Source: Poecilobothrus nobilitatus
Taxonomy: Eukaryota > Arthropoda > Insecta > Diptera > Dolichopodidae
Assembly (NCBI GenBank): GCA_947095535.1
Contig: OX352772.1
Coordinates: 220,798,988-220,862,987, forward strand
Length of the DNA: 64,000 nucleotides
Reading direction: 5' to 3'
Positions 12,330-23,500 of the stretch are shown here, piece by piece. The translations under genes were made by a program, and so were the position numbers. The notes beneath the pieces were generated by a model. The model did no database searches. It saw only the letters and a program-made list of their open reading frames with translations, and was not told the origin of the DNA. How positions within the stretch are numbered: the stretch's first letter is position 1; every line of letters starts with the position of its first letter.

Positions 12330-12637
12330 TTTTGATATGTTGTGAAAATAATATAAATGGACTAAAGTGGAATGAAGGCAATATTGAATATACTCAAATA
12401 TCTGCTGTTTTAAATCATTATTTAAAACCCTTTGAAAAAATTTTTGTGAAGGGAGAGCAGAAATTAAATTTTTTAAAAAAATGTCTGATTAAACCTGATA
12501 TTATAGATCTTACCAACCATATGACATCACTATATAACATTGAGATCTTCATATCAATGTGTGCTGTAAATAATAGTAATAATTATCCAATTATCCAACG
12601 AATTCTAAAACTAAAGGCGCTGTTAGAAACTGTTTGA
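12330..12637 (+). CDS. Unrecognised short reading frame, faintly Sas10/Utp3/C1D-like
   Basis: The open frame starts formally at 12,197, but its first 40 or so codons are the antisense of the LINE endonuclease, so only the part from about 12,330 is meaningful (roughly 100 codons). The end, YPIIQRILKLKALLE, resembles the HPVIxRLxxLRxLLE tail of the Sas10/Utp3/C1D domain found in ribosome-biogenesis proteins. The upstream LNHYLKPFEKI and LTNHMTSLYNIEIFISM could form the preceding helices. The likeness is weak. It stops 75 bases before the PPP1R15-like frame on the same strand, so the two may be pieces of one captured segment. A start codon cannot be fixed because the LINE has cut the 5' side. 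Confidence 0.35.
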
Positions 12638-12712
12638 ATATATACATACATTTACTAAAGACGAACAAACTTTAACAAACAGATGTAACAAATAAAAAAA
12701 AAACAAGAAAAA

Positions 12713-12916
12713 ATGGTGAGATTTAACTTGAACGTTCAAGTTTTTAATTTATACACATGGAATTTTGCATATTTGGCAGCACGAAAAAGTGTGTGGGAAC
12801 AATATGCTAGAGATACATGCAGTTTCCAAAGACGTATCAGAAGTATTGAAGTTATCATTTCAAAAATTTTAACAACACAACACCGAGAACACATATATAA
12901 AACAAGATTTCAATAA
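12713..12916 (+). CDS. PPP1R15/GADD34-like PP1 regulatory core, 67 residues
   Basis: PPP1R15 proteins hold protein phosphatase 1 on phosphorylated eIF2alpha and so restart translation after stress. The frame begins at ATGGTGAGATTT, close to a favourable AAAATGG context. Visible features: a PP1-docking RVxF-type motif (VRFNL at residues 2-6, with Lys codons just upstream), a YTWNFAYLAARKSVWEQ core with the conserved tryptophans, ARD, then FQRRI and HREHIYKTRF to the end. It aligns without gaps to the Polinton frame at 27.6 kb over 65 positions with about 28 identities. The long N-terminal region of cellular members is absent, so this is a 3' exon, a processed fragment or a viral-type short form. 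The flanks show no Polinton inverted repeat. Confidence is good for the family and low for the status. Confidence 0.6.
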   Translation: MVRFNLNVQVFNLYTWNFAYLAARKSVWEQYARDTCSFQRRIRSIEVIISKILTTQHREHIYKTRFQ

Positions 12917-13883
12917 AGTTATAAGAAGTGAAAAAACAACAAAAAAATTATTATTTGTTAATTAAATTTAATTATAACAACAAAATAAAAGTTTCAAACA
13001 ACAAAATAAAAGTTTAGTCATAAGAAAAATACTTATATGTGTTATATAATACATCATGTTGGAGCCTACATCAGCATCATCAACGATAGAACCTACATAA
13101 ATAATAAAATAAACAACGTACGTATATGAGTATAATTATTAAGTATAAATTACAAGCAAACTGAAATCATTCAAATGAAACAATACTCATTTGCAAATCT
13201 TTCTCCCGCACTATAGGTATACATACATTTTTTTAATAATTGCAATTCTTTAGTTGAGTACAATAATTTTAATTTAAAAAAATATTAAATCATCATCATC
13301 ATCATCATTATATAAATACGCCAGCATTGTTTTTTGGGTCCCTCTTCAGAGAAAACAACTAGACCATCATCATCATTTGAAAGAATGAAGAGAGGAAAAA
13401 CAAAATATGGTTTTATCTTTTTAATCGCGGTGGTAGTTTAGGAAATAACCCTTATCAAAATTTCTTGCCACATATGCATTTTTCTACACGACTTTCTATG
13501 TATTTACATATTAATTCTTTCTTTCTTTTTAGTACTAAAGTAAATAAATAAAATTATAATAGTTAAATTTAGTTTAATTGTCAGACATAATAAGTAGTAC
13601 ATAAAGTATTAGGTGCCTAGATTCAATTTGCAATGAATTCCAATTTTTGTTTTTTTATTGGAATTTTATGTTTTGTTTTTGATAATTACGTAAATGAAAA
13701 GTTTCAAAAGCTTTTTATATAATACATACATATGTATATGTTGGTATGTTTTATATTTTGTAAATTTGGTCGCATAAAATTTTTTGCAAGTGTTTTAAGT
13801 CAAAATTACGATTTACGAATTTAATTTTTTGTAGGTTTTGTAGGTACTTATACAAATAAACAGAGTTTTTTTTTTCAATAAGC
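12917..13883. other. AT-rich gap with CAT microsatellites
   Basis: Holds (CATCAT)n-type tracts near 13,288-13,310 and 13,365-13,377 and a more balanced stretch at 13,320-13,500 that may be a 3' UTR of whatever the PPP1R15-like frame came from. No protein-coding frame of note. Confidence 0.5.
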
Positions 13884-13985
13884 GTGAATGTGATTTTATT
13901 TAAACATAAAACGTTTACTCAGGGGCGTGTGGATACCCATTCATAAATTTGACAATATAATTTTTATAAAAAAAAAAACAAATAT
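13884..13985 (+). repeat. Right copy of the roughly 95-bp direct repeat
   Basis: Same orientation as the copy at 10,706-10,800, with the same CGTTTACTCAGGGG and ACCCATTCATAAATTT blocks and a few substitutions (for example GGGGCGTGTGGATACCC against GGGGATGTGGGTACCC). Confidence 0.75.
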
Positions 13986-15782
13986 AAAATAAAATTTAAA
14001 AAAAAAATGGATTCTATTTTGATTTACATACATATAAATGAATGCATATATATATGTAAATGTGAATGCATATATAAATGTGAATGCATATATATATGTT
14101 TGTTTATTTATGGATGCATATTATATTTACGTTCGTGTTAAGAAATAGAAATTTTTGAGTAAAAAAAAAATAATTGTTGTAGGGTAGTAGGATAATACAT
14201 ATCCGTACATTTGTATTTTGTAAAAACAACAATAAAAATTTTAACGTACAGAAATAAAAATAATATCAATAATATGAGAGTAGGATTTAGAACCTAAAAT
14301 TAATTTAGAACTAATTAATATTTTATGTTAAGATTTTAAGAAAAATTTAAAAGAATGAAATGTATTAATTTATGTAGGACATATATTTAAAAAAAATTAA
14401 ATATGTAATTTTCACTTTTAAAAAATTCAAATTTCAATGCATGTAGTATGGAATGCAGTTATGCACTTATGGCCAACTCTCGTATTACCTATATTATTTT
14501 GTCATTGAAAGAGTGGCATAGTACAGTTCTTACCAAGTACTGACTTACAGAGTACAACCCAATAATAGACATGATGTGAGACATAGCAATATTAACAGTA
14601 ACAATATGAAAATTTAAGAGGCAGTAAAAAATGTTTGTTCCTTAAATTAAAAGTAAATTATTATTTTTTATGGTTTATAGGATTTTGCTTATGTATGTTG
14701 TATATAGTATTGTGGTGACAGTCCAGTGGTGAACCTTTTTTAAACTGTTCAACAGCTTCTCTCTTTTGAAAGATTTGGAATTTAAAATATCAAAGATATT
14801 GAAAAAGGTTACTATTACATTTTAGTAAGTATCGTATAATCGATTTCTTTTTGACTGGATCGAGTATGAATTTTAAAAGTGTTAAATAATAAGTACATAT
14901 ATATATATATGTTACTGTATTTACTGAATAAATTTTTAGATAAATTAGATAAATTTTTGTTATGTATGGGGTGCACATTTGAGAGTCTTAGAATTGAAAC
15001 ATTTTTAAAATAATAGGTCATATATTAAATGCAAACTTTATAAGTTTACGAACTAATATGTAAATATTATAATAATAAATTTTTGAGTTTATTTTATAAT
15101 AAATTTATTTATAAGAATTAATAATACATATCTAAATATGAATTTATGAACCCAAAAAAATTTAATACGTTTTTTTTAATACAATAAATAATATTTATGC
15201 TTTCCGTACTGGACCTCTCCGGCTTTTTATTGAGCCATCTTACTGTGCATATAAAAGCGTGGGCAGTAAGTTGTCTACATGAAAATTTTAAAATAATATG
15301 TAATTAAAAAAAGTAATTGTAATTATAAAATTTTTTATTTGTGACTATTAATACTACTATAATGACTATTAATATATATATACCTCATATAATATGTAGA
15401 CCAATTTTAAGGATTTGTTTTTAATAATTTAAAAGTTTTTTACATTACTTTACTTTTTTTTTATAATTTTCTTTAAAGTAGGTACTTATTTGGTTTAACG
15501 TTTTCGTAATACTAATTTGTGGTTTGCTAAAGTGGTAGTCAGTAACACCCAATCTATCCATGAAACAGAAAGAATCCTCGCTTACACATCACGAACTCAG
15601 ACAACAGCTTTCGGCTTTCGAAAACGGATAAGATGTACACTATGTAGCTGTATTTTAATCTAGATTTGCTCGATTTTCGAGCAGCGGGAAAATATTAGTA
15701 ACAATAAATTGATTAATGGTGTTAAAACTATCGTAAGGTTTACTTGTTTTATTTTTTTTTTAAACACTTTTTTTTACATAAA
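13986..15782. other. AT-rich gap with ATGCATATA microsatellites
   Basis: GTGAATGCATATATA-type imperfect repeats at 14,040-14,130 and AT runs elsewhere. Overlapping minus-strand frames at 14,790-15,021 are AT-rich and look like chance. Between 15,200 and 15,290, and again at 15,540-15,690, the composition is more balanced, which may mark the 5' side of the decayed coding region at 15.78 kb. No promoter can be claimed. Confidence 0.5.
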
Positions 15783-16348
15783 ATGGATTCTGTTAGTAAC
15801 AAATATAAAAAAAGTGAAGAAGTAATTGAACTTAATGCTAATACATACAATATTTGCGGTATGGATGAATGAATTGCAAGGGAAGCATTCCTCCATAATC
15901 TACCCATTAGTGATATATATACATTTTACGTAGAAAGGGAAGACGTTGAAAAGGCTGAACAAATTGAAGATTATGCAGATTTCTATAGAACATGTATAGA
16001 ACATCAACAGCAATATTTTGAAGATTTTAGAGATCCAGAAAAGGGTGAAATATATTACGAAAATAATAAGATGATATTAATGCAATATGTAGTATCATTT
16101 GAAACACAAAAAATGCAACAGATTATCAACTTGAAAATCAATACACACCTCGCTGTTCTACCTGTAGGAGAACTATAAGACCTAAGGTGTTCCCGCTGAG
16201 GAAAGTCAGTAGAATTTTTGAAAGAATATTGACTAATAACTTTTTAGGAAAATATTTTATTATTTATAGTAGTTATTACAGTTTAAATAACAATTATTTA
16301 TCATTCAAATACCATAAAACAAAAATGTTATCTTTTAAAATAGGATAA
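15783..16348 (+). pseudogene. Decayed orphan coding region of unknown family
   Basis: From ATG at 15,783 the frame reads MDSVSNKYKKSEEVIELNAN, meets an in-frame TGA after MDE, then continues for about 100 codons of ordinary amino-acid composition, including DYADFYRTCIEHQQQYFEDF and DPEKGEIYYENN. Near 16,130 the likely frame shifts and gives YTPRCSTCRRTIRPKVF (a possible zinc-binding CxxC) before a stop at 16,348. The coherence of the acidic, Tyr-rich region argues for a real gene that has decayed. I do not recognise it, and no mobile-element signature is attached to it. Confidence 0.45.
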
Positions 16349-16756
16349 TAACTAATTAATTCATACGTTATAAATTAACGAACTTTTTTCCGCAAATTTT
16401 TTGTTTTTACTTTATTATTTTTCTTTGCCTATGTTTAATTGATTAAAGTATGAGAAAAACCCTTAAAAAATAACGAACTTTTTCTTTTAAAAACAATACA
16501 TTAAAAAGTTGATAATTTTAAATTCAAATTTAACTTTAATGTTTTCACCCAATTTTATTTGTTAAATATTATTTGTAGACCTTATGAAAGTTTCCGCAAA
16601 TTTGAAAAAAAAAATTTTTTTTACCTATTTTCCTCTAACTATAATCAGGTGGAATATGTGAAAAATCGTTAAAATGTTTAGTAATAATCTTGAAATTCAA
16701 TACCTACTCTTAGTCATACTAAAAGACATTGCGCTAATATTATAATATTTGCATTT

Positions 16757-16896
16757 TAACTGTCTTTTGTTTTAAAAACTAGTAGGGGGATAATGTTTTA
16801 AAATAGTTATTTTGAAATTTTTATATATATAATTTACAGAAAAACTGTCTTTTGTTTTAAAACTATAGTGGGAGGGTAATATTTTAAAATAGTTAT
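16757..16896 (+). repeat. Two-copy tandem repeat, about 86-bp period
   Basis: AACTGTCTTTTGTTTTAAAA followed by TAG-rich and AAAATAGTTAT blocks occurs at 16,757-16,809 and 16,843-16,896, with small differences. Non-coding. Confidence 0.65.
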
Positions 16897-16918
16897 ACTA
16901 AAGTTTAACCACCCACTC

Positions 16919-17455
16919 TTTTTTAATTCCTTTTCGTGTTAAACTGATCTTTACACCCTTTTTTTATTTTTTATTTATTTCTTAACAAATATAGTGATAT
17001 CTACTAATATTAATAAAAATCCCTGTTAATTACCCATTAAAAATCCTATTTAAAATCATCTTCTAAGACATAAACAACTTTCAAAAACTACTTCTTCGTA
17101 TTAAACTGACCTTTTTTATTCCTTTTCATGTTAAACTGATCTTTACACCCTTTTTTAATTTTTTATTTATTTCTTAATAATTCCTAAAATGTCACAATAC
17201 CTAGCTAATACAATACTCACAAATAATGATCTATACTATTATCAATAAAAAATTCCTGTTAAATACCCATTAAAATTCATTTCCCTATTAACTAACAACT
17301 AATCAAATCCTATTAAAAATCTTCAAATCACTTCTAAAACTCAAAATAACTCGTAAGATCCTATTAAAAATCACTTTCCAACACACAAACAACTTTCAAA
17401 AACTACTTTTTTATTCCTTTTCATATTAAACTAACCCCTTATCCCTTTTTTTATG
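16919..17455 (+). repeat. Degenerate pyrimidine-rich repeats
   Basis: A block with TTATTCCTTTTCATGTTAAA, CTGATCTTTACACCC and a poly(T)/TTTATTTATTTCTTAA tail recurs near 16,919, 17,110 and 17,400. Interspersed AACTTTCAAAAACTAC and CCCATTAAAA blocks also repeat. The plus strand is strongly depleted in G. No gene is present. Confidence 0.6.
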
Positions 17456-17943
17456 ATTTGTTACTACATTCCCAATAATACCATAAACTCGAAAATTGCG
17501 ACATCTATCAATATCAGAACATATTAGACGTTCGCATTAGCTTCCCATTAATCTTACTATTTTTTCCCATTCACTCACTACTAACGACATCTACTAATAA
17601 TAATAACATATTAAACATTCCCATTTATCTTACTCATTTTCCCATTCACTCACTAATAACGGCATGTACTAATATCATAACATATTAAACATTCTCATTA
17701 ATCTTACTACTTTTCCCATTCACTCACTAATAACGACATCTATCAAAACTTACTAAGAACATACTGAAAACCATTTCCCAAGACACTAACAACTGTAAAA
17801 AACTAATCAGCTGATTTTGACTGCCGCAGAAACCCCATATTTATACTACTATTAAATTTTTTGTAGGAATTAAAGCCAAAAAATAGTTGGAAAAATGTAT
17901 GAAAATTTTTGTATTTGCAATTATGTATATGAGCATCATTTTT
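17456..17943 (+). repeat. Minisatellite, about 74-bp unit, three copies
   Basis: The anchor CCCATTCACTCACTA occurs at 17,566, 17,641 and 17,715, so the period is 74-75 bases. Each unit also carries AACGACATCTACTAAT-like and CATATTAAACATTC-like blocks. The array ends shortly before the dispersed repeat that starts at 17,944. Confidence 0.7.
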
Positions 17944-18090
17944 ATACCCGTACGATAGGATCGGGTATAATAAAATTACTCCTCCGTTTGTAACACCTCG
18001 AAATAAGCGAGCTAGATATACCTTCAAAGGTATGGATCGGATCAGAAAAAAATTCTAAGACTTTTGAGTCATGTCCGTCCGTCCGTCCGT

Positions 18091-19006
18091 CCGTCCGTCC
18101 GTCAGCACGCTAACTCAAAAACTAAGAAAGCTAGAATCTTGAAATTTACACAAAATATTTTGGGAGTAATTTGTAGGTTCCCTATTTTTTTTGGTTGAGT
18201 TTGGACCAAGCCTTAGGGTAGCTCTCGAACACCTAACTTTTAGATCTCCACATTTTTTTTGCAATAGAGCTATGAAATTTTAACTACTGATAGATCTCAC
18301 AAAAATATTAATTTTATTTTTAATAACTTTTTTTTGTAGCCCCACCCGTTACGGAGCTACAGCTCCCCAAAGGTTCAAAAAAGCTCTATATTTAAATTGT
18401 TATAGCACAAGTTCTATAAGGTATATCTTCATTTTGAAAACGCCAAAGGATTACTACGTTCATTAGCTTTAAAAGTGTATATACAATAAATATATATTTT
18501 TGGCATACGGTGTCTTAATTTACCGTTATGCGAAACTCAAATTTTGCAAAATTCTTTAACCCTTCCATCTTCTAAACGATTAAAGTTGGAAACTTGAAAT
18601 TTTGACAGAAGTTAGATCTTTGAAAATTAGTATGAGTCATTTCAGAAATTTTTTTTGTATCAAAATGAAGATATACCTTATAGAACTTGTGCTATAACAA
18701 TTTAAATATAGAGCTTTTTTGAACCTTTGGGGAGCTGTAGCTCCGTAACGGGTGGGGCTACAAAAAAAAGTTATTAAAAATAAAATTAATATTTTTGTGA
18801 GATCTATCAGTAGTTAAAATTTCATAGCTCTATTGCAAAAAAAATGTGGAGATCTAAAAGTTAGGTGTTCGAGAGCTACCCTAAGGCTTGGTCCAAACTC
18901 AACCAAAAAAAATAGGGAACCTACAAATTACTCCCAAAATATTTTGTGTAAATTTCAAGATTCTAGCTTTCTTAGTTTTTGAGTTAGCGTGCTGACGGAC
19001 GGACGG
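18091..19006. repeat. Near-perfect palindrome, 347-bp arms and 222-bp spacer
   Basis: Left arm 18,091-18,437, right arm 18,660-19,006. The paired coordinates sum to 37,097 at both arm ends and at an internal check point, so the arms match without net indels. Arm landmarks are CCCCACCCGTTACGGAGC and its inverse GCTCCGTAACGGGTGGGG. The other family A copies hold this sequence once, so the palindrome is specific to this copy and recent. Confidence 0.9.
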
Positions 19007-19017
19007 TTACTTTATAA

Positions 19018-19049
19018 TTGGTTAGGGTTAGGGTTAGGGTTTAGGGTTA
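19018..19049 (+). repeat. Short (TTAGGG)n-like tract
   Basis: GGTTAGGG is repeated three times, then TTTAGGGTTAC. Both sides carry the same GGTTACTTTATAATTG block. In copy 2 of the same repeat family the equivalent position is a single TAGGGTTACTTTATAATTG, so the tract looks like a local expansion of a native sequence and not a captured chromosome end. Confidence 0.8.
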
Positions 19050-19760
19050 CTTTATAATTGACGAAAGTGTTACTTGATTTTTTCAAATTTTCTAACAAAT
19101 TTCATTAACGAATTTTTTCCATTTTGTTTTACTCGATAATTTGAAATTGTTGAGGATATAATGCGTAGTACAAAAAAATGTAATTAAATAAACAACATAA
19201 CGGTTGCTTGAAGAATTTTTATTTATATGATATTGATATATATACATACTTATATAATATCATGTTTATTTACATATCGTATATGTCACTAGTGAATGAA
19301 TGATAAGAGTATAGATGTATATTATATAGCGCCGTATTTACATACACATATGTATTTTATTGTACTTATAAGAAATTATTCTGTCAATGGAATATTTAAA
19401 TATAATATAATATAATATTTAAAATTATATTTACTGTTTTGTACTTAGTAAATTTAATATACATTTACCGCTTAGTATTAAATGGTACTATAGAATATTT
19501 GAAAAAGTTTTGGATTGATAATCGTTATGTGGAAGGTTAAAATCTGCTTTTGAAGAATGTACATATAAACATATAGTTTGAATATATGTACAACCCATAG
19601 TTCTAGAAATTATAAAATTCACCCAAATTATTTTAAAATACTAAAATATTAAAAAAATAATATTGTAAGCAGAGTGACAGGCTGTGAACATACTAACGGT
19701 TCGTACGGGTATCTAAGAGTTGGCAAAGTCAACTGTATTCTTCCTCGTTTTTTAAAGTTT

Positions 19761-20585
19761 TCATTAATACATTTTTTATTGCTAATATAGTGTAAATGTC
19801 AGTAGTAAAGATATATAAAGCATTGGCTATAAGTAAAATTTTGAAGAAAAAAAAAATTAATTTGTTATATAAAAAATTTAAATTGTTATATAATACTACC
19901 TATCTGTTGGCCCGTCATAGAATGACGGAGTTAATTATGGTGGATTTTATTTTTATATACATAGGTATTTATTTTTGTAATTTCGGAATAATGTATAATT
20001 TGTACTTTGCCAAATAATGCAGTAAATAAAAAAAAAGTTATATTTGTAATTTATATACCTAGAAAAAAATATTATGTTTCCATCCGGAATCGTACCTGTA
20101 CACTACCGTGTCAGAGTCAGACACACATAATATGTATACTAATAAGAAGAAATGAAAAAACACTATAAAAATATTTTGTAACTAAATTAAGCTAACTTAA
20201 TGTAAAAAGTGTATAGTTATAAAAAATTATCATGCAGGAAAAAGACAGAATAAAGAAAACGATTTGAAATTGAAACGAAAAATTTTAAAATACTCATTTG
20301 GGTACTTACTACTCATTTGGGATGTGGAAAATAGAAAAATATATTGCACCTACTCTTGAAAATAGAACTTTTTGCTGTGTGAAAAATGCATTAGGTTTAG
20401 TAAAAAGTAAAACTACTTACTATAACTATACTTTGATGGTTTGATTGGTTAACTATACTTGGAAGAAGTATACAGAAGTTCCCAATGGATGTTCCCAATG
20501 AATGTTCCTAATACCAATGTATGAATGTATGAATCACTTCAAATTCCCTCCTAATTCAGATTTTCAGACACACATATATGTACCC
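19761..20585. other. AT-rich gap
   Basis: A 73-codon plus-strand frame at 19,796-20,017 is Lys/Ile/Tyr-rich and unlike any family I know, probably chance. At 20,088-20,135 the minus strand holds GGTACGATTCC, which fits an RNA polymerase III B box, but no A box or cloverleaf can be built. Confidence 0.5.
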
Positions 20586-23500
20586 TTTTTTTTTTTTTTT
20601 TTTTACGAGGGTTGGTGGAAAACTCGAAAGTCACCAAGAGGAACTGCACGTGCTTCCTCAGGCTAGTGTTGGAGTTTAACCAACCAAAACTACCCCCCTT
20701 TTAAAACCAAACTTTAGGATGGAACCTTTAATACGAATGTACAGTTTGGTTTTGGGGATAGGGATGTGGGAAAGATAATTGGGAGAATTGGGAAATTTGG
20801 ATTATGGGGGATAGGTAGGAAAATTTTGAGGGACATTTTGAAGAAAGATGTTGATGTTCTTCTTAAACTGAAGTAAATCGTACACATAAGAATTACCAAC
20901 TTTAGGGAACATATGCGATGGTATATGGTTCCACAGGCGGGACGTGCGCATGACAAACGAATTTCCATAAGCTGTATTTCGCCATCTTGAAATCTCTACA
21001 TGGTAGGGATGAGCTTCTGCTGCCCGCCTTGTTTCTCGCTGAAAAACTTTGAGCGGAGGCATTAACTGTTTTGATTCATTCGAGCAGGTGTTAATACCTA
21101 CGAGATATCTATAAAACAAGGTTAGTGAACAACTGTGCGACGATGACTGAGTGGAGTGAGTATTGAAGTTACACTGGGGTCGTTGATAAGACGAATAGCT
21201 CTGTTTTGCACATTATCTAGGTAACCCAGCGCTGTTTGAGGGCCTGCAGCCCAAATGTGTGCATTATACTCCATTTTCGGCTGAATGTACGTTTTATAGA
21301 TATTGAGAAGATCAGATGCAGAAAAGTAAGTTTTGCAGCGATACAAAAAACCCAAACATTTAGCTGCATCCTTAGCTATACCAAAAATGTGATTTGACCA
21401 AGTCAATTTTTGCTTTAACTTGATACCCAACATGTTTAAATCTGTTGAATGCTGCAAAACCTCTTCCTGTAATAATAGGTTGGGAATAGTAGTGGCAATT
21501 TTTCGCAAGATCAGACAGCATTGGGTTTTTTTTGTGTTGAAATAAACTCTATTGATTTCAACATGAACCATTTTTGAATTTTGACTAAATCGTTATTTAG
21601 CTCACTAATAGTAAAAATTTTTCCTGTCATATTAATCTGGTGATTAGTGTTACAGCGGCTATGAAATTCATAGGAAGCTACAAGGGTGCTGTCGTCTGCG
21701 AAACTATGAATTGGATTGGAGGTTAAAGAAAGTAGGTCATTGATAAATATTAAGAAAAGAGTGGGGGATAGAACTGATCCTTGAGGGACACCAGCAATTA
21801 TTTTGAATTTGTCAGATGAATATTCTTTGACCAGTACACGAATCGTACGATTCGAAAGGAAATCTCCAATCCATTTTAGAAAGACCCTACCTAGACCTAT
21901 TGCTTTGCATTTTGCCAATAGAGCATCGTGCCAAACTCGATCGAAAGCCTTAAAAATATCAAGAGCCACAACATCAGATTCACCAGAATGATGAAGGCTG
22001 ATGCTTAGCTTCTCACAAAGGTAAGTCATGAGATCACCGGTTGAACGACGGGCTCTGAACCCGTATTGATATCATGAAGCAGACCTTTGTGATCCAGGTA
22101 TTTCAGAAGCTTTTGGTTCACAATTTTCTCCATTACTTTGGAGAGGACCGAAGTTATAGCAATAAGGCGGTAGTTGGAGGAATCGCTTTTATTACCTTTT
22201 TTGGGAATTGGGAAAACATGTGCAACCTTCCATTGGGTAGGATGAATACCCGAAGTGAAGGAGAGGTAGAAAAGGTTGCGCAGAGGTTTTGAAATAGTGG
22301 AGTAGGTATTTTTAAGCACCATGGTGGTTATACCATCTGGACCGACTGACTTATTTGTATCAAGATTTTTCAAGATTTTCATCACCGCCCGCGTCCTAAA
22401 GTAAATTTTTCCAAAGGAGCAGCCAACTCAGGGAACAGAAGGTGGCATCTGAGCTGACTGTGGCAGTGTCGAATTAGAAGCGAACTGTTTGCCAAATAAG
22501 TTCGTTTTCTCTCTAGAATCTGATACTGTTTTGTTATTATTATCAACAAGTGGTGGAAAAGAAGACCCTCTAACGTCTTCTTTTAGACTTTTAGCAAAAG
22601 GATTTACTATTCTTTGGCATGTGGATGACCTTACGTTTCAACCCTAGGTTGAACAAGAATTTTTGCTTGTTGATAACTCTCTTGCATCTGTTTCTCACCA
22701 CTATATAGTTGGCCCTGTGAGCCTCCGATCTATTGTTTGATACAGTTTAAAAGCCTCCTCTTTTCTAGAAATGGCTTCTTTGCAAATGCGATTAAACCAA
22801 GATTTGGGCCTCCTCTTAACGGATTTCATGGAATGAGGAATGAATAACCTGATTCCAAGTAAAATAGTTTCACTAATCGCATTTGCAGCAAGGTTAACAT
22901 TCTTATTAAGGAAGCAGAATGACCAATCAAATGTTCTAAAAAAGTTCTTAAGACCCTCCCAATCAGCATGGCTGTAGCGCCAAACTAATTTTTTGGGAGG
23001 GGACCTCTGATTGGGGATTGGGCTCACCCGGAAACTTGTCTTAACCAAACAATGATCGGAATTACCCAGGGGGAAACCAACTGAAACCACATATTTTTCA
23101 GGGTGTTAGGTGAGAAACAGATCCAAGAGGTGACCTTCTTGATCAGCACGGTCCGGGATCCTAGTGGGATTTCTAGCAAGTTGAGAAAGGTGGAACAGTG
23201 TGGAGAATAGTTCAACTTGTTTCCCAATTGAGTTTTGACTCGGGGAAATGTTGCTCGAAAAATGAAGCCAGTCCCTGTTATGAATGTTGAAATCTTCCGC
23301 CAGAACAATTTCAGATTCTGGAGATGCGTCCAAAATTTCATTGATCTGGTTCAATAGATTTTCAATTTCCATAGCAGTTTCTTGTTCATTTAAGTTGGGT
23401 GATCTGTATAGAAAACAGAAATGTATGACATGCTTTCCAACGAGAATTTTTACCCAAATGTAGGGGAAGGTTGGGCTAGAACATTTATATTTTGGAAGTG

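Larger units (their letters stand above)
17944..19760 (+). mobile_element. Dispersed non-autonomous repeat (family A, copy 1) with ATACCCGTACGA ends
   Basis: Begins TATACCCGTACGATAGGATC and, near 19,699-19,713, carries the inverted TCGTACGGGTAT. Homology with copy 2 (55,797-57,381, opposite strand) continues to CTTCCTCG at about 19,752. Internal landmarks shared with copies 2-4 are AAGGTATGGATCGGATC, a (GTCC)n tract, AACTCAAAAACTAAGAAAGC, CCCACCCGTTACGGAGC and TTTATAATTGACGAAAG. It has no transposase-like frame. Copy 1 differs from the others by an internal inverted duplication. The short inverted ends suggest a DNA transposon, but the superfamily is not clear. Confidence 0.75.

Noticed and set aside
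13288..13377. CAT repeats considered as a CRISPR-like or regulatory array
   Set aside because: Simple trinucleotide microsatellite without spacers. The genome is eukaryotic.
14790..15021. Overlapping minus-strand frames of 62 and 68 codons
   Set aside because: Ile/Tyr/Leu-rich translations of AT microsatellite sequence, in two frames at once.
20088..20135. Possible tRNA-derived fragment on the minus strand (GGTACGATTCC)
   Set aside because: Only a B-box-like string, with no pairing stems or A box.
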